Assembly: GCF_002837185.1 (NCBI RefSeq) | Contig: NZ_KZ478008.1 | Location: 19,734-83,733 of the forward strand | From: Pseudomonas fluorescens | GTDB lineage: Bacteria; Pseudomonadota; Gammaproteobacteria; Pseudomonadales; Pseudomonadaceae | Length of the DNA stretch: 64,000 nucleotides | Direction of reading: 5' to 3' | Part shown: one piece after another, positions 8,168-21,900 of the stretch | Numbering within the stretch: the stretch's first letter is position 1 | Layout: every line of letters starts with the position of its first letter | Translations under genes and position numbers: made by a program | The notes under the pieces: generated by a model | The model's input: the letters and a program-made list of their open reading frames with translations, nothing else | Told to the model about the DNA's origin: nothing | The model's database searches: none

Positions 8168-11100
8168 ATGAAGCCCACACTTTCCCGACTCATGTCCAAG
8201 AGTCCACCTACACGTCTGTCGGACCTCGATCACCTGCTCGACCATCTGGCGGGCCTGATCCAGGGCCCGACACTTGCGAACGCTCTGACGTCTTACTACT
8301 ACCCTCCAGCAGACTCCGCACTGGGCCGCGAATGCAAAGCCGCTTTTCGCGTGCTTAAAATCCTTGAAGAGGATGACGACTTCAAGACGTTCCTCAGTGA
8401 AAAACCCTCGCCCAACAACTCCCCGCTCGGCGATTTCCCTTACGACTTCCTGTCCGAGCTACTCAGTACGCCGAAATCACCTATCCCCACCCCAGCCGAA
8501 GTGTTCGACATTGCAGGCCATCCAGTGGTGCTGCGTAAAGCGCCGCTCTACTTCGCCAACCAGATCGACGTCCTGCTGGACATCCACCGCAAAGTCGGCA
8601 ACGGCGTCAAAAGCGACGGTTCAGTTCGGCTTGATCGGGTATTGGCCTACTACGCAATCATACCCGCCGCCCCGACTACCATGGCCCAGTGGAAGGCCGT
8701 GCAATACCACCTGCAGGAATATCGGGCGCTTTGCCGGCTGGGTCACGATGGCCATGTCAGCGACCTGGAACACTTGCTAGGGCCAGAGGACGACAAGATC
8801 ATCAAGCACGTCGTGCGCGACCTCGAGCGCGACAATGCCCGGTCGTTGTTCGCACAGGTAGTCCCCCAGCGGTTGACCCCGGCACAACAAGCAGCGCTAG
8901 ACACCACCCCCACCGTCCTCCTGGAACAGCTGCTCAATACCCGCGAAAACCTGGCAGTGGGCCAATCCATCGCCGCGGCACTGGACTGGTATGGTGCCGG
9001 CGATGACCAAGAGTGCCCGCAAGCCGTCAAAGTGAAACTGCTCTGGCGCGCACTCTGGCTGACGATCACGCCCGACGCCCACTCACTCAACGACAACGAA
9101 CTCAAAGCGTTCATCCCGCCGGCAGTCAACTATGGGGTCATTCGTCAGTCATTGATCAAGGAGTACGAGCGCTCATTGGACCTCAATCCATCGACGGCGC
9201 GCCTGGCCGTCTGCGTGCTCAAGGCCAATATTCCCAGTGAAATATGGGTCGAGGGCATTCCAGATGAGTTGCCCTACGGCACCTCCAGCGCATGGGTCAA
9301 CTTCAAAAGCGGATTTATCCTGGCCGAGTCCGTTGCCCCAGGCTCATCACGGCATATGACATTCGAGCGACTGCTCAATCTGCCGGGTGAGTTCCTTCGT
9401 GTGTATGCCGACGAACCAGCACAACAAACACGGGTGGTTGCCGCGAAAATCCAACCGACGCTCACCTGGGCAGTAGAAACTGGCCTACTGCCGGTAAGCC
9501 GGTACGGCTACTCCACCCAAGACATCGAACACGCATTGGCCGCCCTGGAACAGCATGAAAGCGAGATGATTAAGGCGGCGCAAGACCTCGCGCTGCAACC
9601 ACCCAGTCGTTTTCGCTTCAACTCGGACGCTGAGTTTGACCAGGCTTTCAATGACTACCTGCACATCCCAAGAGCGGCCTACAAAACCCTGATCAAAGGC
9701 TTGCTGGCGCAGTTTGCGCCGTTATGGCCGGGCAATAGCGACCGTGACGAAATCACCGTTTATTCATTGCGCAAACCCCTGCATGACGTCCAGGTCGAAC
9801 ATGAAGACAAGCACAACACTGACGCCGTTCGCGGGCGCTCGGGGTTTATCTTGCGTCTGGCGTGCGCTGACCACCCCTACACCCTGCGCTACATCGAGGT
9901 TTTTCCGAACGCCGGCATTGTTCGCGTGCGCGAAGACCTCAAAAACCTGTGGGTGGGCGGCGAGGTAAAGGTTGAACGTGTTGGCGGGACCAGCCGCTCA
10001 AGCCGAGGCCGCTTCAGAAAAGGCACCGAACTGCCATTCGACTGGAAAGCTTATCAGGACGCCGTGAAGCCTGAGCCCGGCCAGACAGCCACCCTGATCG
10101 TCGAGCAAGTCGGGCAGGTGATGCCAGCGCTCATCGCGCCCCACGATCAGCAAGCGCCACAGGTCCCACCGCCGCTGCCCCCTCGGCAGCCCCTGTCATT
10201 GGCCGCCAATATCCGCCAATCGCCACGGATCGAGGCACTGGCAGAGATGATCGCGCGTGAGTTGTTCTTTTGCGATGAAAAGATCCTCTTGGAGAAAACC
10301 CGTAAAGCCACACGGGCCATGGATATCGGCCATGACTTTTTTGAAGACATCTCGTACTGGGGAAAAATGTTCGTGCCATTCTGGGGCGCTATCGACGACC
10401 TGGCCTCAGGCGATCCCCAGCGTATCGAGTCAGGTGGACTCGGCCTTTTTACCGATATCGTGTCGTTCGGTGTGCCCATCGGTAAATACATTGCCGGCTG
10501 CACGCGCGTCGTGGTCCAGGCGGGCAAGGCCGGTATCCGCCTTGCATTGCCGCACCTGTCCACGCTGACCAGAAAGCTGATCACCGCCACGTTGCAGGAA
10601 CTCAACCCACTGGGTGCGGTGGTCGCGGTATTGAACCTGGGGCGATTCGCCCTGATCAATCTCGGCACGGCAGCCCTGCGCCAGGCAAGCAAGGGGATCG
10701 CGCAGTTGCGCGACGGGAGTGTCGCAGCCCGCCACATGATATCCGTCGACCCGCGCATCTGGTCACCGCGCCAGGCCGGCGACCGCTTGTTCACGGTGGA
10801 CGGTTGCCCCAACATCCCCATGCGCAATGTCGGCACCCTGGAGGCTGCGGATTATCGGCTGATTGACGCCGGCTCCAACCGCGTTTTCGGGCCACGGTTT
10901 CGCGAGCCGGTCACGGTTATCAGCAACAGCAACCCGCTGATCCGCAAATACGCCGTGGACCCTCACTGGATTGCAGGGCTCAAGCCCGATTCCCGCGGGA
11001 TCTTTTTCCGTGCCGAGTACAACCAACGGTTCATCTGCAATATCGATGACAGAGGTACGATCTCGGTATATCAGGTGCGGGACAACTCCTATGGTTTTAT

Positions 11101-12598
11101 CCAGGAGACCGCCGCCGGCGCCGACAACAGTTTTTCCGTGGTGCTGGTCAACCCCAAGAGCAACCGGGACTTGTCGATCACTCTATCGTCCGTAGAGCCG
11201 GGGCACTGGTATTCAAGCCTGATCAAAGTCACCGGCGGCGCTCCGGAAAAGCCCGACTTCGTCACGCCCTCGGTCCTGTTGAATTGGACGCAAGCCAGTG
11301 AAAACGCCCTGAAAAAAACCATGGATGATTTTGTGCGGACCTACAACCTGGACCCCAACGCATTCAGGCAGTTTGTGCATACCGGCGACAACCTGGCGAG
11401 TCGTGGGCTCACGATGCTGGACCGAGCAGGCACCGCCCGCACGGAGGTAACCTTCGATCATTTGGAAAGTTGGCGCACGACCTCCCAGAAAAAACGCAAC
11501 ACGCTCACCCTCGAGGGATTCGCCGCCGACCACAACCTCGACCCAAGAGCCTTTGCAGAGTATGTAAACCTGGATGGCAGCTATCGGGCAGCCGGAAAGG
11601 TACTCGCCAAACATGCCAGCGGCGCGCAGTTCACCCCGGTGAGCCACACCCATCTGCAAGCGTGGTACACCCTCTACAACGCCAATAATTCAAGCTCTTC
11701 CATGGCCACATTTGTTGAAGCAAACGATCTCAACCCGGTGATCTGGAGCACCTATGTCAACGACAACGGCAGCCTGACCCGTGTGGGAAGAGAAATGCGG
11801 GTTTTCGGCTCAAGAGACATCGTAGACGAGCCGATCGCCAGGAAACGCCCAACTGCCCCGCCCCAGCCGGGCAGTTCGAAGCGGCCGCGACTGGAAAACG
11901 ATACGCCCCCCTCACGGCACCGATCCACGTCTATCACCGGCTCTTACGATCACAGAATCAACAATAATGCACCGATCCTGCAGGACCCGAACGATGTGCG
12001 GCGCAGCCTGACCCAGGATCTCGAAGGCCCACCTGAAAAAATCAAGATCACCGAGGCCAATCAATTTTTTGATGAGTTCAACGGCCGCCAACATATCGAG
12101 ATCAAGAAGGCTGCAACCAAAAGCATCCGCGAATGGATCGCCAGGGAAGGTAATCACCATCGCACGCTTGATCGATTGCTTGAGGTCAAGAAGCTCGATG
12201 AGGGCTCGGAACGGGGTTTATCGGTGGTCGCCAAGAGCGATATCAAACGGTTCGATGTCCTCGGCCCCTACACCGGCAAGTTGCACTTGAACAAGGCTTC
12301 GATTGCTGCCGAGGTAATGGAAAAAGGCAGGGTGGCCGTCGGTACTTATCTATTCCAGACGAACACCAAAGGGGCGTCTATCAGCGGTCACGGCAACAGC
12401 AATATCCTCAGCCTGATTAACGCGGTCAACGTACCGCGCATCGCCGACGTCGGTATCGAAAATGTGGCAGCCTTACATGTAGGCAAGTACATGGTGTTCC
12501 TGCTCGCGTGGAAGGATATTCCTGCCGGCACGGAGTTGCTGATGGACTACGGGCGAGAATACTGGAAGTACATAAAACCCCAAGGCCATCGCCCATAG
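8168..12598 (+). CDS. Giant toxin-like protein with C-terminal SET-like domain and nuclear-localisation-like motif
   Basis: A 1476-aa protein from the ATG at 8168 (GAGG 6 nt upstream); the TTG at 8147 lacks such a site. No signal peptide is seen. The first 1000 residues resemble the large Pseudomonas DUF6543 / dermonecrotic-toxin-like proteins, including a moderately hydrophobic stretch near 760-850. Three tandem repeats follow, with conserved Phe at residues 1055, 1118 and 1182 (pattern FV-x4-LDP-x2-F-x2-YV). A bipartite basic motif comes next (RKRP at 1225-1228, KRPRL at 1238-1242). The last 125 residues look like a SET lysine-methyltransferase fold: GLSVVAKSDIKRFDVLGPYT, GNSNILSLINA and KDIPAGTELLMDYGREYW. 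The usual Asn-His pair of the SET core is Asn-Ala here, so catalysis is unproven. Inference: a secreted effector that could methylate nuclear proteins of a eukaryotic host. No chaperone or secretion gene is adjacent. The gene lies between nfuA and cti. Confidence 0.75.
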   Translation: MKPTLSRLMSKSPPTRLSDLDHLLDHLAGLIQGPTLANALTSYYYPPADSALGRECKAAFRVLKILEEDDDFKTFLSEKPSPNNSPLGDFPYDFLSELLSTPKSPIPTPAEVFDIAGHPVVLRKAPLYFANQIDVLLDIHRKVGNGVKSDGSVRLDRVLAYYAIIPAAPTTMAQWKAVQYHLQEYRALCRLGHDGHVSDLEHLLGPEDDKIIKHVVRDLERDNARSLFAQVVPQRLTPAQQAALDTTPTVLLEQLLNTRENLAVGQSIAAALDWYGAGDDQECPQAVKVKLLWRALWLTITPDAHSLNDNELKAFIPPAVNYGVIRQSLIKEYERSLDLNPSTARLAVCVLKANIPSEIWVEGIPDELPYGTSSAWVNFKSGFILAESVAPGSSRHMTFERLLNLPGEFLRVYADEPAQQTRVVAAKIQPTLTWAVETGLLPVSRYGYSTQDIEHALAALEQHESEMIKAAQDLALQPPSRFRFNSDAEFDQAFNDYLHIPRAAYKTLIKGLLAQFAPLWPGNSDRDEITVYSLRKPLHDVQVEHEDKHNTDAVRGRSGFILRLACADHPYTLRYIEVFPNAGIVRVREDLKNLWVGGEVKVERVGGTSRSSRGRFRKGTELPFDWKAYQDAVKPEPGQTATLIVEQVGQVMPALIAPHDQQAPQVPPPLPPRQPLSLAANIRQSPRIEALAEMIARELFFCDEKILLEKTRKATRAMDIGHDFFEDISYWGKMFVPFWGAIDDLASGDPQRIESGGLGLFTDIVSFGVPIGKYIAGCTRVVVQAGKAGIRLALPHLSTLTRKLITATLQELNPLGAVVAVLNLGRFALINLGTAALRQASKGIAQLRDGSVAARHMISVDPRIWSPRQAGDRLFTVDGCPNIPMRNVGTLEAADYRLIDAGSNRVFGPRFREPVTVISNSNPLIRKYAVDPHWIAGLKPDSRGIFFRAEYNQRFICNIDDRGTISVYQVRDNSYGFIQETAAGADNSFSVVLVNPKSNRDLSITLSSVEPGHWYSSLIKVTGGAPEKPDFVTPSVLLNWTQASENALKKTMDDFVRTYNLDPNAFRQFVHTGDNLASRGLTMLDRAGTARTEVTFDHLESWRTTSQKKRNTLTLEGFAADHNLDPRAFAEYVNLDGSYRAAGKVLAKHASGAQFTPVSHTHLQAWYTLYNANNSSSSMATFVEANDLNPVIWSTYVNDNGSLTRVGREMRVFGSRDIVDEPIARKRPTAPPQPGSSKRPRLENDTPPSRHRSTSITGSYDHRINNNAPILQDPNDVRRSLTQDLEGPPEKIKITEANQFFDEFNGRQHIEIKKAATKSIREWIAREGNHHRTLDRLLEVKKLDEGSERGLSVVAKSDIKRFDVLGPYTGKLHLNKASIAAEVMEKGRVAVGTYLFQTNTKGASISGHGNSNILSLINAVNVPRIADVGIENVAALHVGKYMVFLLAWKDIPAGTELLMDYGREYWKYIKPQGHRP

Positions 12599-12631
12599 GG
12601 GGGACCGATCTGATCGCCCCCGGTCGCCACT

Positions 12632-14938
12632 TCAGAGGTTCTCGTAGCGGTTCATGTCCAATACACCCTCTTCTACCGGCGTGGTGTCGTGGATGTAGTG
12701 CGACAAGTCATGGAAGTACTGCCAGAACTGCGGGTGACTGCGACGAATACCCCAGCGGTCGACAATCTGCTCGAAGCGCTTGGCATCCTTGGCTTTTTCC
12801 ATCGCCGCAACAAACTCCGGCACTTGCTGGGCAGGGATGTTGAACATGAAGTTCGGGTAGCTGCTGAGCACACCCGGGTAGATGGTCAGGGTGTCCAACC
12901 CCGGCTGATAGCGATACGCCTCACCCAACAGGAACGCCACGTTACTGTGGGCGCGATTGCGCAGCATGCTGTAGATCACCCGCTGACCACTGGCGGTTTC
13001 GATGCGCAGCAGGGTGGCCTCCGGTAATTGGTCGATCACCTTGAGCCCTGCCGCAGGGCGCGACGTCAGGCGGCTCAGCGCCTGTTCGGCGTCCTGCAAG
13101 GCCGGGTCGATACCGGCGCGCGAGCAATAGGCCCCGGTGCAGCGGTTGATTGGATCGGGGCTGACGTTCAGGGCACCGTAGCGGCTCAGCAGTTGATTGG
13201 CGAAGTCGCGTTTAGGGTCTTCTTCATTCAGGTCAAGCCCGCTCGGCGTGTCGTCATCGATGGCTTCATAGTCCAGCCACAGCTTGAGTTTGCCGCTGTT
13301 CTGGTACCAGTCATCAAGGAAGTCCTCGCGGGTATCGGCCGGCATCAGGCGCAGGAAGTTCTGCTCGGCGCCGTTGCGGATCAGGTCGAAGTACAAGCGC
13401 GTCTGGGCCTGGTGCGACACGTTGCCGAACACGTCGAAGTTCACCGCCAACTGGTAATAGGTGCGCTCCAGCAGCGGGTAGTCGAACAGCCACAGCGTCT
13501 GCGGGACTTCGCCGATCAGGCCTTTGTTCACCGAGGCGCTGTCGAAATGGCGGAAGATGCTTAGCAAGGCGTTGTCATTACCCGCCCACAGCGTCGACCA
13601 GCCTGGCGCCGGCAGGTGCGCATAGTTGTCACGGCGCAGGGCTTCGTATTGATTGCGCTTGTCGCGATAAGCCAGCCACAGGCTCAGCACGCTGCCCACG
13701 TCATCGTTCTGTCCAGGCATGGCCAGCAGCGGCGTGGCCTGGCCGCGATAGCGCGCATCGGTGATGTACAGGTCGTGGTCCGGGTCCTGGAACAACGTCC
13801 AGAAGTTATCGCGGATCACGTCGGTAGCGATCTGCCCACGGCACACCGGGCCGCGTATGAACGTGCGCACGAAGTATTCGGCGTTATCCAGCATGAACTG
13901 GTAACGGGCCTTGGCCGGGATGGCTTCGAAGGTGGCGAACGGGTTGGCTCGACTGCCGGGGCCGTAGCCCGGCAAGGCTGTCACTTGCCAGTCACCGGCG
14001 TAGAACAGCGCCTTGATGCGCGCCATTTTCGCGGCGCTCAACGGGTAAGTGATATGAGTTTTATGCACGATCACGCCCTGCACCGGCCACAGTCGGTAGT
14101 ACACCTGGGTGCCGGGGTCGTCGTTGGGGCGCCGCGTGGCGATCAGATCGATGGGCTGGCCGCTCGGCGTGCGTGAGCGAACCCATTGGAAATAATGCCC
14201 CGGCTCACCGTTCTCGAAATAGAGGTGGGCGAGAAACAAATGCTCGAACAACCAGCGGGCCACCAGGCTTTCCCGAGCGCCCGGCTGGTTGAACAGGTTT
14301 TCCCACTGCTGTACCTGCAAGGCTTCCCTGGCACTGGGGGCCAGGCTTTGCTCGTCGAGCGGCGCGCCGGAGGCCAGCCAGCGTTGCAGCGTCTGGTATT
14401 GCTGGTCGGTCAGGCCGGTGACCGCCAGCGGCATGCCTTCCCTGGGGTGGCTACCGGCGTAGGCACTGAACTCACCCGGCGTCGCGCACATATTGGCGCG
14501 GTTCAAGCCCAGCGCGATCTCATCGGGAAGCCTGGCATTGGGTTGCAGCGGCGCGTTATGGCCCAGTTCCAGCATGCGCGCCATCAAAGCGGCCTGGCTG
14601 CCCTGGGCATCCAGCACTGAATAGAACCCCTTCTGCTGCCAGGCCTGTTTGCCGAACGCGTCGTAAAACAACCGCGTGGTCGGCGCGGCGGTGCTGCGCT
14701 CGCCGTCATACACCGGCATCTTGCTTGCACCCCGCGTCGCGCCCTCGGCGCTGCCCAGGTTGAGCTGGCAGGCGGAGTCGTAACAGGCATGGCACGCCAC
14801 GCACTTCTCGGTGAAGATCGGTTGGATGTCGCGGGTGTAGGAAATCGCCGAAGCGGAGCGGTTTACCGGCACAGCATCTGCCTGCACCGTACTGGCTATC
14901 AAAGCCAGAACGGCGCTGACAATTAAACGAAGTGACAT
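12632..14938 (-). CDS. cti: Fatty acid cis/trans isomerase (Cti), periplasmic c-type haem protein
   Basis: Isomerises cis-unsaturated acyl chains of membrane phospholipids to trans, stiffening the membrane quickly under solvent or heat stress, a known Pseudomonas trait. The 768-aa protein has a Sec signal (LIVSAVLALIASTVQADA) and a haem-binding CVACH near residue 47, as in known Cti proteins. Length matches the family (about 760-770 aa). It is convergent with the SET-like toxin gene (33 bp gap) and divergent from metH, so it is probably monocistronic. Start chosen at the ATG giving a clean signal peptide. Confidence 0.95.
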   Translation of the reverse strand: MSLRLIVSAVLALIASTVQADAVPVNRSASAISYTRDIQPIFTEKCVACHACYDSACQLNLGSAEGATRGASKMPVYDGERSTAAPTTRLFYDAFGKQAWQQKGFYSVLDAQGSQAALMARMLELGHNAPLQPNARLPDEIALGLNRANMCATPGEFSAYAGSHPREGMPLAVTGLTDQQYQTLQRWLASGAPLDEQSLAPSAREALQVQQWENLFNQPGARESLVARWLFEHLFLAHLYFENGEPGHYFQWVRSRTPSGQPIDLIATRRPNDDPGTQVYYRLWPVQGVIVHKTHITYPLSAAKMARIKALFYAGDWQVTALPGYGPGSRANPFATFEAIPAKARYQFMLDNAEYFVRTFIRGPVCRGQIATDVIRDNFWTLFQDPDHDLYITDARYRGQATPLLAMPGQNDDVGSVLSLWLAYRDKRNQYEALRRDNYAHLPAPGWSTLWAGNDNALLSIFRHFDSASVNKGLIGEVPQTLWLFDYPLLERTYYQLAVNFDVFGNVSHQAQTRLYFDLIRNGAEQNFLRLMPADTREDFLDDWYQNSGKLKLWLDYEAIDDDTPSGLDLNEEDPKRDFANQLLSRYGALNVSPDPINRCTGAYCSRAGIDPALQDAEQALSRLTSRPAAGLKVIDQLPEATLLRIETASGQRVIYSMLRNRAHSNVAFLLGEAYRYQPGLDTLTIYPGVLSSYPNFMFNIPAQQVPEFVAAMEKAKDAKRFEQIVDRWGIRRSHPQFWQYFHDLSHYIHDTTPVEEGVLDMNRYENL

Positions 14939-15103
14939 GTATCCGGTCCCGATTCAAGGCGTGCAGTCTGAAAGTGGCGGTGATTCTACCGAGCCATGGC
15001 TGCCTGCAACATGAGCGACATTCATGCAGAACCCGACATGCTCAAATCCTGCACAGGTTTGTTATCATTCATGCCCTCCGTAATGCCTGACCAGAGTAGT
15101 CCC

Positions 15104-18814
<3,711 letters not shown>

Positions 18815-18882
18815 GCAGGATCAAAGCGTCCCTGGGCCATCGGGGGTTCCTTGGCCTGGAACGCTGACCCAGCTGAATGCCC

Positions 18883-18922
18883 GCCACTGCCCGCACGACG
18901 AACTCGCACTGCGGGCAGTGGC
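18883..18922. terminator. Perfect 13-bp inverted repeat between convergent metH and the NEL ligase gene
   Basis: GCCACTGCCCGCA (18883-18895) and TGCGGGCAGTGGC (18910-18922) pair perfectly around a 14-nt loop. It sits between the metH stop (18814) and the ligase stop (18933). There is no U tract on either side, so it is a hairpin that may stabilise 3' ends or help termination rather than a textbook terminator. Confidence 0.6.
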
Positions 18923-18932
18923 ACCTGATGAG

Positions 18933-21900
18933 TTACGGGCGCGAGGAAGGACCGGGTTTGGGCGACCCAGAGCCCGGCGGTGATGTTGCCACCCTGCCCG
19001 CCGACAGATCCGCGACTTCCCTGCGCGACAGTTCAAGCAGTTTCTGTGCCCGTGCGCTACCCAGCTCGATCTCCAACAGGTTCAACGCGACGATGTAGCG
19101 TTCCTGACTCTCGGTGCCCAGCTCCCTGGCACTGTGCTCGTCTTCCAGCGCCCCTTGGCGCGTGGCCGCGTTTTGCTCAAGGGCCTCGAACGCGTCGGGA
19201 TAGCGCTCGCGCAGGTAATTGAGCCAGTACTCCCGAGCGATCAGGCTTTCATAAAACCCATCGGACGCTTCGGCCGCGAGTACCGAAGCGCGCGCCGCAG
19301 TCACCGCGGCCCCGCTGAGCGGCGTGCCAAACGCCATGTACGAGGGTTGCCCTGGCAGTTCCAGCCTATCAGGCCACCCCCTGGTCATGCCGATCCGATA
19401 CTCCAAACGCGCTTCGGCCGGATCCTGCCCACGGGCATTGGCCCCGGCCAACAGGTCGACCTGGTCGAGCCGGAACAATTGCCGGGACAAGTCCAGCAGC
19501 CGCTGGCCTTTGAGCCTCAAATTGTGCGCCGGCACTCCCTCCAGCACCCTCGCCTCGAACACCAGCACCTCCACTTCGCTGAAGGAAAGGATGCGCCCGT
19601 CGATACAGGTGCTGTGGGTTTTCGACGCTTGGAACAACGACCTGCGCTGTTGCGCACTGGCGGCAGCGACCTCGATCACGTCCCAGACACGCCGGGTAAG
19701 ATCGGCGCGGGTGTATCGGTACTCGTGGGTATACCGTAGCTGGGAAAGCAAATGAAAGAACGGCCCATGGCCTGACTCCTGGGCCAGTTGCCGCCACCAT
19801 TGCCGCCTGGACGCTGCCAGCGCGGCCGGCGTGTTCACCAGCCAGGATTGCGCTGCAGCATCACCCGTCTCATCCGTCAGGTCGGGGATGACTTCCAACG
19901 GCTCCCCGCCATCACCGTCGGAGTCACCGTCCGAATCATCACTGGAACCAGAGCTCGAGTCTGCTTCGGAGTCACTTTCAAGGGCGGCAATCCGCGAGTC
20001 AATGTCGGGGCGCGTAAACCCCGCCACACCACCGCCTTGGTGGGTATCGCTGTAGTGCCTGAGCTGCTCGAAGCTGTTGAGTGAGAGCCGATGGTTGTCG
20101 GTAAGGTCGAGACCGAGCACCAACGGATCGTGATTACCGTCCAGCAAGCGATCCGGAAACATCGTGAGAGTATTGCCACTGAGGTTCAAGCTCGTCAGGT
20201 GCGTTGCCTCCAGTGCGCCGTCGGGCCAGTGTGTAATGCCGTTGTAGCTCAGGTCCAGGGTCTGGAGCCCACTGAAGGCACGGGTGCTGAACTCACTCAG
20301 GCTGTTGTGGCTCAGGTCGAGCCGGCGCAACCGCGCACCACCCAATTGGCGATACAGCGGCTCGGGGTCGCTGATGGCGTTGGCCGACAGCTCCAATTGT
20401 TCAAGCTGGTCCATCCGCGCCACCGCCTGCGGCACCGCCGTCAGGTCGTTGCCGCCCAGGACTAACCTGCGCAGTGCCGGGAAGCTGTTGAGGAAGCCAT
20501 CGGCGCCGTGCGCCGAGACCCGCACACCGGTCAGGTCCAGGGTCTGTACATGGGCAAACGGCAGGTCTAATGCCGGCAGAGTGTCGGCTTGCAGGCCGTG
20601 CAGACTCAGTTCAGCAGCGGGCTCGGCCGCCAAGCCACCTTGCCAGCACTCGCGGATCTTGATCGCTACCATCTGACGCTCTTGGGCCACCACGCTCACG
20701 TCCGGGCCGTGCAGCTCACGGGTATACAGCCAGCCATTGAGCTGGCGGGTCAGAGACGCGTACTGCGCATACCCGCTATTGAGCTGCACATCGATTTGCG
20801 CATCGCTCATCCCGTCTTTGCGCAGTTGCGCAAGCCGTTGCAAGGCCTGCTCCTCGGTCAGCGCCGGATGCAGTTGCTGCAAACGTTTGGCATACCCCGC
20901 GACACCTTGCGGGCCAGCGACAGGCTCGGGCAATGGCAACAAATAGCGAGCCATCGATTGATCGGTCTCCTGCGGTGCAAAGACCGCCGGCACCACTTCC
21001 TGCTCAAAGCGCTGCAGCGTACCCTCGGGCAAGCCTTGGGCGTTTTCAACCCGCTGGCGCGCCGATTTCAGCGCGGCTTCACCCGTGGGGCTGAACCGGT
21101 TACCCGCCAGGTTGACCTTCATCAACAGCGCGTCGTTCGCCAGTACCGGTGATGGCAATGTCGCTATCTGGTTGTCCCGCAGGTCGAGCCAGTTCAATTG
21201 CGGCAACGTTTCGGCCCCGGTTGGCCAGCCCTGCAAACGCGTGCCCCGCAGGTTCAACACCTTGAGCTGCGTCAACGCGCTGACATCCAGGCCATTGAGC
21301 GAGTTATTGCCCAGGTCCAACAGCTCCAGGCTGCCAAGACCATTGAGCTGCGCCTGGACCGCGGGCGTCGCCACCAGGCCGTTGTTGGCCAGGTCGAGGC
21401 GGGTCAGATTGGGCAGATCATCTGCGCCAATGGGTATCTCGCTCAAGCCAAGCCCGTTGAGTTCAAGGGTTTGGGTGCCACTGAAGGCGCGGATGAAGCT
21501 GCGCGTCTGCGCGGTGGACTCACCCGACCAACCCAGGCGCAGCGTGCGCACATGGGAAAACGTCCCGGCCGGCAGAGCGGGCAGCGTCACGGCTTTCCCA
21601 GGGTAAAGTGGGGCGATCACTTGCACATCCTGCGCCGGCAATTCAAACACCGATACATCCGCCTGCCCCCCATAGCGCTGGGCTACTGCCCCGCGCCAGC
21701 TGGTTTCAAGCGCGCTGATCACCTCGGCATTTTGACCCGACTGCCAGGGTGATAAACGCGACCTGAAACGCAACTCAGGGGTCGCCGGGCCATAGAACGC
21801 CCCGAAAAGCCCACTTTGCTCGACACCCAGAGCCTCGATAGCGGCAAACCTGGTTTCAGGGGTATCCCAGGTCGCCATTATGTTTTCGCTTAACGCGGTG

